Assembly (NCBI GenBank): GCA_012960035.1
Contig: DUBZ01000010.1
Location: 1-48,034 of the forward strand
Source: Myxococcales bacterium
Lineage (GTDB): Bacteria; Myxococcota_A; UBA9160; UBA4427
Direction: 5' to 3'
Length of the DNA stretch: 48,034 nucleotides
Shown here: in pieces, positions 8,716-17,173 of the stretch
Position numbering within the stretch: the stretch's first letter is position 1
How the letters are laid out: each line of letters begins with the position of its first letter
The notes under the pieces: model-generated
Databases searched by the model: none
What the model saw: the letters and a program-made list of their open reading frames with translations, nothing else
Told to the model about the DNA's origin: nothing
Program-made: the position numbers and the translations under genes

Positions 8716-11700
8716 TTAGACTGCCGCGACTGAGGTCGCGCCGACGGTATGGTCTCGGCCGCGCCACGCGTCGATGCGGCGGGTCCAGTCGTTCGCCGTG
8801 ACGTAGAGGGCAGGAACCAAGAACAGCGTAACGGTGGTCGAAATCGCGAGCCCCCATCCGAGTGCCAAGGACATCGGGGACATCACCGCGTCGTAACCGC
8901 CGAGGCCGTAAGCGGTGGGGAGCACCCCGCCGAGGGTTGAGAGGGTGGTCACGAGAATGGGGCGTAGCCGCCCGACGAGAGCGTCGATGACGGCCGCGAG
9001 CCGGGTCATGTCGTCGGCGTCGCCGAGTTTCTTTTGTTCCCGATGCACGGCATCGATCATCACGATGGATGCGTTTACGACGACACCCGCAAGACCAATG
9101 GTGCCCATCATGGCAAGCATTGAAAAATGCATGCCATGAAGAAAGAAGGTGAGGGTGACGCCGGCCACCGAAAACGGAACCACGGCGACGACGAAGAAAG
9201 CTTCGAGGAACGAGCCGAGCATGATGGCGATGATGCAGCCGATGCCGAGGACACTCAGGATAAAGACAATGCCCAAGTCGCCGGTGGCTTGTCGTGTCTG
9301 GATGACTTCACCGGAGATCTCGAGTTCGATGTCGTCGCGATCGGCGTAACGAGGAAAGAGTTCTTTCTCCATCAGGACAGCAAGCGAAGTCGCGGTGAGC
9401 TTGCTGTTTTCCCCCAACCCGCCGGTTATATTGGCAGCACGAATCCCGTCGCGGTGTCGAATCGCCGCGAGCGCGGGCATTTCTTCGGGGGAGACCACGT
9501 CGCGCAACAGCACGAGTTCATCGCGCGAATTTCTGACCTGGGTTTCGAGCAACGCGTCGATGGACTGTCGCGCCGCGGGTTCAAAGAGAACGCGCACGTC
9601 GATCGTGTCGTCGAGGTCGCGAATTTCGGTTGCAATAATGCCGTAGAAAGCCGCTTGTAATGTGTTGCCAACGGCCGCGGCGTCGAGGCCCCGCATGGCG
9701 AGTTTTTCGTAGTCCAGGTTGAGATCGATCTGTCGCATGCCCGGGCGCTCATCGATCGAAAGGTCGATCGCACCATTTTCACTGATGAAGCTTTGGATCT
9801 CGAGGGCGACTTCACGTCGCGCATTGTCGTCGTTCGACAGCACGTAGACGCTGATCGGTTCGAGCCCGGGGGGCCCGTCGATTGCGGGTTCGAAGACAAC
9901 GTGGGCGTCTTCGGGGATGCGGAGCTTGTCGCGCACGATTTCGATCCATCCCGCGGCAGTGTGTTCCCGCGCGTCCAAGTCTAGGTAGACCGCGATCATT
10001 CCCTCATTCTCTGACGAGCCGTAGTCCCGCCCAAGATCGAATGGGTTCTGATGGCCCACGCGCGCGGTGATGCCTTGAAGGTCTTTGCCCATGAGGGGCG
10101 GAAGCTGAACTTGCAATGCGTTGAGGACTGCCTCGGTGCGCTCAATCGGGGTGCCGACTGGCATGTTGACCTTCAAAAAGTAGCCAACGGCACTGTCCTG
10201 GGGGAAGAACTCGAACTGCATACGCGGCGCGATCACGACCATCACGAAGAGCCAGGCGACTGCGAAGACTGCAATGATTCGGCCGCGTCTGGGCATCGCC
10301 TTTTGCAGAGCTCGCCGGTAGCGGTCCTCGAGGTCGAGCATGAATTTTCGCTTTGGGCGCGGCATTGAATCGCCGCGCACCATCGACATATGCGCGGGCA
10401 AGATAAGAAACGATTCAACGAGCGAAAGCGCGAGGGCCATGCAGACCACCGCCGGTAGCTGCCACATGATCCGCTGTGGAAAGCCGCCGATTGCCATGAT
10501 GGGCGCGAACGCGACCAGGGTGGTCAACGCCGACGTGATGACGGGGCTTGCGACTTCGGTCGCACCTTGAATCGCCGCATCGACCGGCGAGAGGCCTTGC
10601 TGTCGCTTGAGTAGGATTTTTTCGGCGACGACCACCGCGTCGTCGACCAGCAAACCCAGTACGACGACGAATGCAATCGTCGACATGAAGTTGATCGTCA
10701 CGTTGAAGCCGGGCATTACGACCACGACACCCAGGATCACAAGTGGGACGCCGAGGCAGACCCAGGTGGCAGCGGACGGTGCTAGGAAGATAAAGACGAT
10801 GAGTGCCACGAGGGCGAGACCAATGGCGCCATTGTTTCCGATGATGCTGAGGCGGTTGCGAATCTGGTAAGAGCTGTCGTTGACGATCGAATGATCAACA
10901 CCGGGAGGGAAGGGTGTCGACGCGATGGCTTTGAGGACGCGGTCGCGCGTCTTTAATAGATCCGCGTCTTTGAGCTTTGACGGGATCACCGAAATGCCCG
11001 TGCGGCCGTTGGTGCCGACGATCAGTCCCGTGTCTTCGCGACCCAATACCACGCGGGCGACGTCGCGTACGCGCAAGACGCCTTCGTTGGGGTCGGATCG
11101 AAGAATCACATTGCCGACTTGCTCGGGGGTATCGAAGCGTCCCCACATGACGATCTGTCGTCGGTCGCGCGAGACTTCGAGAGAGCCGCCGGTTGCGGAG
11201 ACGTTGCGCTTTTCCAAACTGCCAACGACGTCGAGAAGGGTGATGCCGTGGGTGCGTGCGAGGTCGGGATCGACGAAGACCCTCAGCTCCGGGTCAGGTA
11301 GACCTACAATGCCGACATCGCCGACACCTTCTAGCTGACGCAGCTTTCGTTCGAGTTTCTTGGCGAACTCGGGCAGGACTAGCGCAGAGCCCGCGATCGC
11401 AATTTCGAGTATCGGCTGCTTGGACGGGTCCATGCGAAACGTCTGCGGCTTGTTTCGCATTTCGGCCGGAAACTCGGATATGCCGTCGAGCGCCGCGCGC
11501 AATTCGCGATCGGCCTCCATGATGTCTTCGGTCTTGGTGTCGTCGTGAAGGTCCACCGTCGTCATGCTGCGGTTCTGCGTGATGACGCTCGTGTAATGAA
11601 GCACCCCGTCGACTTCAGAGATCGCTTCTTCGAGCGGAATCGTAATCTTTGCTTCGACGTCGCGTGCCGATGCGCCGGGGAGCTGGGCCGAAATCAAGAA

Positions 11701-11835
11701 CGTCGGCAGGTCCATCGCCGGGAAGCCTTCAACCCGGGTTGTCAGCACCGTGAAAATACCGATGGCAATGATCGCCATCGTAAGGACGTTGACCACGACG
11801 TGGCGCTGTACAAAGAATCGAATCAGGCTTTCCAT
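8716..11835 (-). CDS. RND-family efflux permease (AcrB/HAE1-like)
   Basis: A 1039-residue inner-membrane RND transporter with the duplicated layout of one helix plus a large periplasmic loop, then a helix bundle, repeated. It starts with IRFFVQRHVVVNVLTMAII (helix 1). The fourth helix of the first half carries VVLGLLVDDAVVVAEKI, whose paired Asp residues form the proton relay of this family. The length matches proton-driven hydrophobe/amphiphile exporters. It lies 12 bases downstream of the adaptor gene, in one operon. No outer-membrane TolC-type gene is present here, so the pump must use a channel encoded elsewhere. The substrate is unknown; the catabolic neighbourhood would fit export of solvents or toxic acids, but that is inference. 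Confidence 0.93.
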   Translation of the reverse strand: MESLIRFFVQRHVVVNVLTMAIIAIGIFTVLTTRVEGFPAMDLPTFLISAQLPGASARDVEAKITIPLEEAISEVDGVLHYTSVITQNRSMTTVDLHDDTKTEDIMEADRELRAALDGISEFPAEMRNKPQTFRMDPSKQPILEIAIAGSALVLPEFAKKLERKLRQLEGVGDVGIVGLPDPELRVFVDPDLARTHGITLLDVVGSLEKRNVSATGGSLEVSRDRRQIVMWGRFDTPEQVGNVILRSDPNEGVLRVRDVARVVLGREDTGLIVGTNGRTGISVIPSKLKDADLLKTRDRVLKAIASTPFPPGVDHSIVNDSSYQIRNRLSIIGNNGAIGLALVALIVFIFLAPSAATWVCLGVPLVILGVVVVMPGFNVTINFMSTIAFVVVLGLLVDDAVVVAEKILLKRQQGLSPVDAAIQGATEVASPVITSALTTLVAFAPIMAIGGFPQRIMWQLPAVVCMALALSLVESFLILPAHMSMVRGDSMPRPKRKFMLDLEDRYRRALQKAMPRRGRIIAVFAVAWLFVMVVIAPRMQFEFFPQDSAVGYFLKVNMPVGTPIERTEAVLNALQVQLPPLMGKDLQGITARVGHQNPFDLGRDYGSSENEGMIAVYLDLDAREHTAAGWIEIVRDKLRIPEDAHVVFEPAIDGPPGLEPISVYVLSNDDNARREVALEIQSFISENGAIDLSIDERPGMRQIDLNLDYEKLAMRGLDAAAVGNTLQAAFYGIIATEIRDLDDTIDVRVLFEPAARQSIDALLETQVRNSRDELVLLRDVVSPEEMPALAAIRHRDGIRAANITGGLGENSKLTATSLAVLMEKELFPRYADRDDIELEISGEVIQTRQATGDLGIVFILSVLGIGCIIAIMLGSFLEAFFVVAVVPFSVAGVTLTFFLHGMHFSMLAMMGTIGLAGVVVNASIVMIDAVHREQKKLGDADDMTRLAAVIDALVGRLRPILVTTLSTLGGVLPTAYGLGGYDAVMSPMSLALGWGLAISTTVTLFLVPALYVTANDWTRRIDAWRGRDHTVGATSVAAV

Positions 11836-11847
11836 GAATTCGTCGTT

Positions 11848-12999
11848 TCAGCGCGCGCTAGCGGACTGGGAGTCGACCACGATCGCGACTCCGTCACGCA
11901 GCGCGAATTGTCCGTTGACGATGACTTCGTCCCCATCAGCCAAGCCTTGGTGGACTTCGATCCAGTCACCAGCACTTCGACCCGTCCGCAGCATGCGCAG
12001 CCGGGCGATCTGTTCCTCGCCTTTGTGCTCGACGACGAACACTTCGGGGTTGCCAGACCTGCGCATCAGTGCGGCGCGAGGTGCGAGCGGGAGCGGGGCA
12101 TGATTGCCAATCGGCAATCGCACGCTCGCGACCATCCCGTCGCGCAAACCTTCCGGCGGCTCGTTGACCCATAGCTCGACGCTGTAGGTGCCGTCGCGCA
12201 TGCTCGCGACGTTCCCGACGCTCTTCAGCTCTGCTTCGACCTCGCTGCCGCCGAGCGCTGTGAACTGAACCAAGGCAACTGTAGCGCCTGTGAGTCGCGC
12301 GGCTTCCTGTGCAGTGACGCCAGCAAAGACTCTGGCCCGTGAAAGTTCGACGACCGTCGCGACAGCGGATCCTCGAGAGACGTAGTCGCCCACGTCGACC
12401 GCGAGCGAATCAACGCTGCCCGCGAATGGCGCTCGAATTTGGGCGTCTTCGAGGTTCCGCTTTGAGGTGTCGCGCATGACGCGCGCGAGGTCTCGCGCTG
12501 CGATTGCGCTGTCGAGGTTGTGCCTGAGGTCGTCTCGTTGCTGTGTGCTGATCGCGTTATTCGAGACGAGCTTTTCGCCGCGATCATATTCACGCTGCGC
12601 ATGGCTTAAGTCGTTCGACTGCGCGCGAAGCGTGGCTTCAGCGTGCCGGACTTCGAGTTCGAGCCGGGTGGCATCGAGTTCAACAAGAACCTGGCCGGCT
12701 TCGACCCGGTCGCCACTTTCGACTGCGCGTCGAAGGACCCGAGCCTGGATCTCGGCCGTAACACGCGCCTTGTGGAACGCGTGCACAACGCCCGAGGTCC
12801 TGTCTTTTGCCTCGAGCGCGCCGCTTCGTACCACAACGGTTTTAACTCGCTGCCGAGTGACAGTCGGGGTCGCGTCGTCGGTCGTTTCCGGTGCGAGATT
12901 CGCGAAGGAGTCGCCACAGCCCACCGCGACTCCGAGGACCACAGGCAGACTTAGGAATAGAAGGAAGAACCGGACGTCGATAGCGCGGGGGCAGCTCAT
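11848..12999 (-). CDS. RND efflux periplasmic adaptor (HlyD/MFP) lipoprotein
   Basis: A 383-residue membrane-fusion protein. It begins with a lipoprotein leader (VLGVAVGC, with the Cys as lipidation site). The order is then the usual one: beta-barrel strand, lipoyl half-motif (VTAEIQARVLRRAVESGDRVEAGQVL), an alpha-helical hairpin (about 115-190), a second lipoyl half with APFAGSVDSLAVDVGDYVSRG, then barrel and membrane-proximal domains. It links the RND pump encoded directly downstream to an outer-membrane channel. The ATG at 12999 follows an AAGGAGAAG ribosome site; an earlier in-frame ATG at 13038 lacks one. Confidence 0.92.
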   Translation of the reverse strand: MSCPRAIDVRFFLLFLSLPVVLGVAVGCGDSFANLAPETTDDATPTVTRQRVKTVVVRSGALEAKDRTSGVVHAFHKARVTAEIQARVLRRAVESGDRVEAGQVLVELDATRLELEVRHAEATLRAQSNDLSHAQREYDRGEKLVSNNAISTQQRDDLRHNLDSAIAARDLARVMRDTSKRNLEDAQIRAPFAGSVDSLAVDVGDYVSRGSAVATVVELSRARVFAGVTAQEAARLTGATVALVQFTALGGSEVEAELKSVGNVASMRDGTYSVELWVNEPPEGLRDGMVASVRLPIGNHAPLPLAPRAALMRRSGNPEVFVVEHKGEEQIARLRMLRTGRSAGDWIEVHQGLADGDEVIVNGQFALRDGVAIVVDSQSASAR

Positions 13000-13332
13000 G
13001 CGAGCTTCTCCTTGTGCGCGGGCGCGCGCGGGTCCCAATCGAATAGTGAATGGCGGGTGTCAACTCAAGCAACGAAAGATTAACGCCTGTGGAGGCCTCT
13101 GAGAAGGAGTCACCACCACCAAACTCGTAGCTCGACCTGAAAAATCGATCGACGAATTCAATAGAGGCGCAGGTCTGAACCGTTCGGTTCCTGCTGTGTG
13201 GTGCGGGCCGGGGGGCGTGTTGATCATGGGCGCGGTCTGCGGATGCATTGGCCCCTACACACGACTCTTGCATGAGACGTTCGCGTTATACTTGCAGGTC
13301 CACTTCACAGGGCCAAACCCTACGGACACCCA
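13000..13332. other. 333-base intergenic region, divergent promoters
   Basis: This holds the upstream regions of the efflux operon (left) and the luciferase-like gene (right). I see no coding signal and no convincing operator palindrome in it. Confidence 0.5.
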
Positions 13333-14349
13333 ATGACTCAGTTTTCAATTCTCGACTTGGCTCCTGTTGCCCAGGGCAGCACGCCTGCCGACGCGCTGCA
13401 CAATTCACTCGATCTGGCGCAGCATGCAGAGGCCTGGGGGTATGGTCGTTACTGGCTCGCTGAACACCATAACATGAGGGGCATTGCGAGCGCCGCGACC
13501 TCGGTCGTCATCGGTTATATCGCCGGCGGCACTTCGCGCATTCGGCTTGGGGCAGGCGGCATCATGTTGCCCAACCATTCACCGCTCGTGATTGCGGAAC
13601 AGTTCGGCACGCTGGCTTCGCTTTATCCGGGGCGTATCGATCTTGGTCTTGGGCGCGCACCCGGGACAGATCAACTTACGTCTCGTGCATTGCGCCGAAC
13701 ACTCGGGGGAAGTGTCGATGACTTTCCTCGGGACGTCGTCGAGTTGCAGCATTACTTTGCCGACCCGGACCCCGAACCCGGGCAAAAGGTGAGGGCGGTG
13801 CCCGGCGAGGGGACGAACGTCCCGTTGTGGATACTCGGTTCGAGCCTCTACGGCGCGCAACTTGCCGCGATGTTGGGGTTGCCGTACGCGTTTGCGTCAC
13901 ACTTCGCGCCCGCGCAAATGATGCAGGCGATCGCGGTTTATCGCGAACGCTTCGAGCCTTCGGAACAACTGCAGGAGCCCTACGTGATGCTCGGCTTTAA
14001 TGTTTGCGCGGCAGACACCGGTGACGAAGCCAAGTACCTGCGCTCATCATCGTTGCAGTCCTTCATTAGTTTACGTTTAGGAACGCCGGGGCAGCTTCCG
14101 CCTCCGGTCGAAGATTTTGAAAGCACGATGAATGCACAAGAACGCGCAATGCTCGACCAGATCGGTAGCTGTTCAGCCGTGGGGGCACCCGACGTTGTCA
14201 AGCACGATATGGCGGCATTCGTTGAGAAGACTGGCGCCGATGAATTGATGTTGGTGTCTTCGATCTTCGATCACAAGAAGCGGCTGCGTTCGTTTGAGAT
14301 TGCGAACGAAGCGGGCAAGGCCATCAACCAAAGGAAGGCGTCCCGATGA
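13333..14349 (+). CDS. LLM-class (luciferase-like) flavin-dependent oxidoreductase, YhbW-like
   Basis: A 338-residue bacterial-luciferase-like TIM barrel. Family signatures visible are [19 protein letters not shown] at the N-terminus, [16 protein letters not shown] (about 41-56), [20 protein letters not shown] (about 71-90) and [18 protein letters not shown]. These match the FMN-dependent monooxygenase subgroup typified by E. coli YhbW, not the F420 subgroup. The likely reaction is FMNH2- and O2-dependent oxidation of an unknown substrate. It stands alone, divergent from the efflux operon, and is followed by a convergent hairpin. Confidence 0.88.
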   Translation: MTQFSILDLAPVAQGSTPADALHNSLDLAQHAEAWGYGRYWLAEHHNMRGIASAATSVVIGYIAGGTSRIRLGAGGIMLPNHSPLVIAEQFGTLASLYPGRIDLGLGRAPGTDQLTSRALRRTLGGSVDDFPRDVVELQHYFADPDPEPGQKVRAVPGEGTNVPLWILGSSLYGAQLAAMLGLPYAFASHFAPAQMMQAIAVYRERFEPSEQLQEPYVMLGFNVCAADTGDEAKYLRSSSLQSFISLRLGTPGQLPPPVEDFESTMNAQERAMLDQIGSCSAVGAPDVVKHDMAAFVEKTGADELMLVSSIFDHKKRLRSFEIANEAGKAINQRKASR

Positions 14350-14394
14350 GTTGGGCACCGAATCGCAGCGTGGTGATCGAGGGGCTCGGTCGTC

Positions 14395-14423
14395 TTCCAC
14401 AGTTTTCTCATGCGACTGTGGAA
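14395..14423. terminator. 9-bp perfect hairpin between convergent genes
   Basis: TTCCACAGT pairs perfectly with ACTGTGGAA around an 11-base loop. It lies 45 bases after the luciferase-like gene and before the convergent SEC-C gene. There is no long U-tract, so it is a plausible bidirectional terminator. A smaller CTGCC/GGCAG hairpin lies about 30 bases further on. Confidence 0.45.
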
Positions 14424-14468
14424 ATCGAGTGCATTGCGCGGGCCAATCCTGCCTAGCTTGGCAGTGCG

Positions 14469-14678
14469 TTAGCCGCAGCACTTTTTGAACTTCTTCCCCG
14501 AGCCACAACTGCACGGTTCATTGCGGCCTATTTTGGCGGTCTCTCGGCGGATCGGTGCGTGGGTGTGGTCATGATCGTGGGTGCAGTCCGGGCCGTGGAC
14601 GTGTTCGTGTGAGCCTGGCGACGTGTCGCTAGCGTGGTCTTGATTCGGCGCCTGGTCTTTGTTTGCGGCTTCGCTCAC
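14469..14678 (-). CDS. His-rich SEC-C motif mini-protein
   Basis: A 69-residue protein. The C-terminal 20 residues are a SEC-C zinc-binding motif ([16 protein letters not shown]: Cys56, Cys58, Cys67, Cys68) like the tail of SecA. The middle (residues 24-41) is packed with His and Asp ([19 protein letters not shown]), a second potential metal-binding segment. The start is GTG, supported by GGAG six bases upstream. SEC-C modules bind zinc and often interact with ribosomes or SecB; as a free-standing small protein the role is unknown. The His tract suggests zinc or nickel storage or delivery, by inference. Confidence 0.8.
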   Translation of the reverse strand: MSEAANKDQAPNQDHASDTSPGSHEHVHGPDCTHDHDHTHAPIRRETAKIGRNEPCSCGSGKKFKKCCG

Positions 14679-14879
14679 AGTGTTCTCCGGTGCGGCATTG
14701 GGTGGAGGCTCGCGCGGAACTTAGCTTTTCTTTGGCGTGTCGGTGTCGCGAAGAGCGCTCATCTTTTGTCAGCCTTAAGTCTCAGCTGTGGATGCCTGGT
14801 GTGGGTCCGCAACCCATGGCTTTGGTAAGCGCTTGCTAGACGCTAACCTCCGCCGCCCGAAATGGGCGAAGGAGCAGGT

Positions 14880-15731
14880 ATGGGGCAGGGAAGCGGAAAT
14901 TGGAACGAAGAGATGCCAGGCATCATCGGCCTCGGTGTGGCGGGCAATTTTGCCGGGCACCTCGAGCAAGCGGGTGAAGCGAGCGACTTCAAGGACTTGA
15001 AGATCGCAGACGCGACCGCGCCCAAAGGTGTCTTCCCGTTCTATGTGCCTGGCCAGGGTGAGCACTTTCTCCACGTGATGCCGGTCTCGTCCGAAACATT
15101 GGCGCTTGGCTTGGTAGAGGAAAAGCATCAGATTGAACCTGAAGTCGCGCTGCTATGTGACATCGCATATGACGACGGAAAGGTGAGCGCGCTCACCCCG
15201 CGCTTCGCGATGGCGCACAACGACTGTTCGATTCGACGTGAAGGCGCGCGCAAGATCAGCGAGAAGAAGAATTGGGGAGCGAACACCAAGGGCACTTCAG
15301 CGCAACGAATCGCGATTGATCAATTTTCTGGCGGACTTCTGGACAAATATCGGCTCGCTTCGTTCTTGCTTCGCGATGGCGAACTTCACGATTACGGCGA
15401 TGACAGTGCGCTTACGAGTTACAGCTACTACGGGGACAAACTCGTGGGTTGGTTGATCGAAAAGATGAACCAACAACAAGATGAGGGTCCGCTCGAAGAC
15501 ATCCCGCGATGGCTTGAGGTTGCGGGTCAGCCCGGACGTGCACTCATCAGCATCGGAGCCACTCGCTACACCGAATATGGCGAAACCACATTTCTCGAAC
15601 ACGGCGACGTCATCGCTGTTGTTCTTTACGACGGCTCCGTTCACGACGACGCTTCGGTTCGCGGGTTCGCGGACGGCTCGCGCGAAAGCGCGGTCGATGG
15701 TCTTTCTCTTCTTCGCCAGCGAGTTGTTTGA
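14880..15731 (+). CDS. DUF5718-like protein with FAH-type fold features
   Basis: A 283-residue protein that opens with IIGLGVAGNFAGHLEQAGEA and APKGVFPFYVPGQ, matching what I recall of DUF5718. Its plan also follows the fumarylacetoacetate hydrolase superfamily: EPEVALLCDI (possible metal-binding Glu pair), then FAMAHNDCSIRREGARKIS, a W-G-x-N-x-K step, and near the end YTEYGETTFLEHGDVIAVVLYD. FAH-fold enzymes hydrolyse or decarboxylate beta-keto acids with a divalent metal. The ATG at 14880 follows GGAG by five bases, better than the ATG at 14862. Its stop is within 3 bases of the CoA-transferase start, so the two are almost certainly co-translated. The substrate is unknown. Confidence 0.75.
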   Translation: MGQGSGNWNEEMPGIIGLGVAGNFAGHLEQAGEASDFKDLKIADATAPKGVFPFYVPGQGEHFLHVMPVSSETLALGLVEEKHQIEPEVALLCDIAYDDGKVSALTPRFAMAHNDCSIRREGARKISEKKNWGANTKGTSAQRIAIDQFSGGLLDKYRLASFLLRDGELHDYGDDSALTSYSYYGDKLVGWLIEKMNQQQDEGPLEDIPRWLEVAGQPGRALISIGATRYTEYGETTFLEHGDVIAVVLYDGSVHDDASVRGFADGSRESAVDGLSLLRQRVV

Positions 15732-15733
15732 GT

Positions 15734-16951
15734 ATGCCGGGGCCGCTGGCGGGAATTCGAGTCGTTGACTTTTCGGCCGTCATTTCGGGGCCGCTTGCGG
15801 CCATGATGTTGGCAGACCAAGGTGCCGACGTCATTAAGGTCGAACCTCCAGGGCGCGGCGACTTGCTCCGATACGAGTGGTATCGCCGCGGTGGCTTGAC
15901 CTCGATGTTTGCAAACGTAAACCGAGGCAAGCGCAGCATCGTGCTCGACCTCCAGCAAGACAAAGGGCTCGAGATCGCGCTCGACCTGGTGGGCCGTGCG
16001 GATGTTCTGGTCGAAAACTTTCGCCCTGGCGTGATGCAGCGCCTCGGCCTCGGGGCAGACGCAATGCTCGAACACAACCCCGACCTCATCTATTGCTCGA
16101 TCAGCGGTTACGGAGAAACGGGACCGTATTCGACGCGTCGGGCGTACGACCCGGTTTTGCAAGGTATGAGTGGACACGTTGCGATTCAGAAGAACCCCGA
16201 AGTTCCGATCCCCGACTTGGTTCGCCACGCATTGATCGACAAAGCGGTTTCGTACACAACCGCGCAAGCCATCACCGCCGCACTCTTTGCGCGCGAGCGT
16301 GGAGCCGGTGGTCAGAAGGTTTCAGTCCCGATGCTCGATGTTGGTCTCGCTTTCTTCTTTCCCGATGGGATGATGAAGCATACTTTTTTGGGCGACGGCA
16401 TTCTTGAAGGCCCAGCGCTCTACGATCGGTATCGACTCACCGAAACCTCTGACGGTCACGTCATCACATGGACCGGCGGTGACAATGAATGGCATGCGCT
16501 GTTTCGGGCGGTCGGTCGACCCGAGTTGTGCGATGACCCGCGCTACGCCACCGCACGCGAGCGTGTCGACAACATGGAAGAGCTTGGCCGCATCTTGTAC
16601 GACGAGTTTCAACAAGTGACGAGCGCGGAAATCATCGAGCGCATGGGCGACGAAGACGTGCCCGGTGGGCCGGTGCTCAGTCTCGATGAGGTCTTCAAGA
16701 ACCCTCAGATCCTGCACAACGGTCGGGTGACTGAGCGTGAGCATGAAACGGCTGGGCGCATGCGCGACTGCGCCCCTGCAGCGCAATTTTCGGGAACCAC
16801 CACCGAGCAACAGCCGATCGCGCCACTCAGAGGCGAACACTCCGACGAGATCCTCGCCGAACTCGGCTATGACGCCGATGGGATTGCAGCACTTCGCCAA
16901 GCGGAAGTCGTTGAAGGCTCCAAGCCAGACCCCACGCGCAACCGCAAGTAG
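15734..16951 (+). CDS. class III CoA-transferase (CaiB/BaiF family)
   Basis: A 405-residue family III acyl-CoA transferase. The N-terminal Rossmann-like fold begins PLAGIRVVDFSAVISGPLA, followed by GADVIKVEPPGRGD and VLVENFRPGVMQRLG. RRAYDPVLQGMSG supplies the predicted catalytic Asp (about 139), which forms the acyl-anhydride intermediate. The enzyme moves CoA between carboxylic acids and would activate a substrate for beta-oxidation-type steps. ATG 15734 and an overlapping TTG at 15728 are both possible starts; either places it in one transcript with the FAH-like gene upstream. A strong hairpin follows directly. Confidence 0.9.
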   Translation: MPGPLAGIRVVDFSAVISGPLAAMMLADQGADVIKVEPPGRGDLLRYEWYRRGGLTSMFANVNRGKRSIVLDLQQDKGLEIALDLVGRADVLVENFRPGVMQRLGLGADAMLEHNPDLIYCSISGYGETGPYSTRRAYDPVLQGMSGHVAIQKNPEVPIPDLVRHALIDKAVSYTTAQAITAALFARERGAGGQKVSVPMLDVGLAFFFPDGMMKHTFLGDGILEGPALYDRYRLTETSDGHVITWTGGDNEWHALFRAVGRPELCDDPRYATARERVDNMEELGRILYDEFQQVTSAEIIERMGDEDVPGGPVLSLDEVFKNPQILHNGRVTEREHETAGRMRDCAPAAQFSGTTTEQQPIAPLRGEHSDEILAELGYDADGIAALRQAEVVEGSKPDPTRNRK

Positions 16952-16976
16952 CGCGGTCATTCGAACTTGACCGCGC
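16951..16976. terminator. 9-bp perfect hairpin, bidirectional terminator candidate
   Basis: GCGCGGTCA pairs with TGACCGCGC around an 8-base loop. It begins at the last base of the CoA-transferase stop and overlaps the 3' end of the small minus-strand ORF, so it could end transcription from both sides. Confidence 0.55.
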
Positions 16977-17121
16977 CTTGGAACTTTTCGATGTACGTCT
17001 TGTAGTCCGTAGGTTGTTCGTCGCACAAGATGTCATCGTCGTCGGCGACGTTGACTTCGACAACACGCTGCTGCACATCGGCGGCAGAGGCGACTCGTGG
17101 AAAACGTCCGTCCGTTCCCAT
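16957..17121 (-). CDS. small acidic protein, 54 residues, unrecognised
   Basis: An ATG ORF of 54 codons immediately after an in-frame stop. The product is acidic, with runs VVEVNVADDDDILCD and TDYKTYIEKFQGAVKFE, and its composition looks protein-like, not like a frame shadow. It lies 52 bases downstream of the CmcJ-like gene on the same strand, so they may form an operon. No clear ribosome site is visible, and its last codons fall in a terminator-like stem. I do not recognise a family; it could be a small accessory protein or the remains of a longer gene. Confidence 0.45.
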   Translation of the reverse strand: MGTDGRFPRVASAADVQQRVVEVNVADDDDILCDEQPTDYKTYIEKFQGAVKFE

Positions 17122-17173
17122 CGTTTATCAGAACCAACATGTTCAGGTCGATTGGGAAGACGTGAGAACCTAG

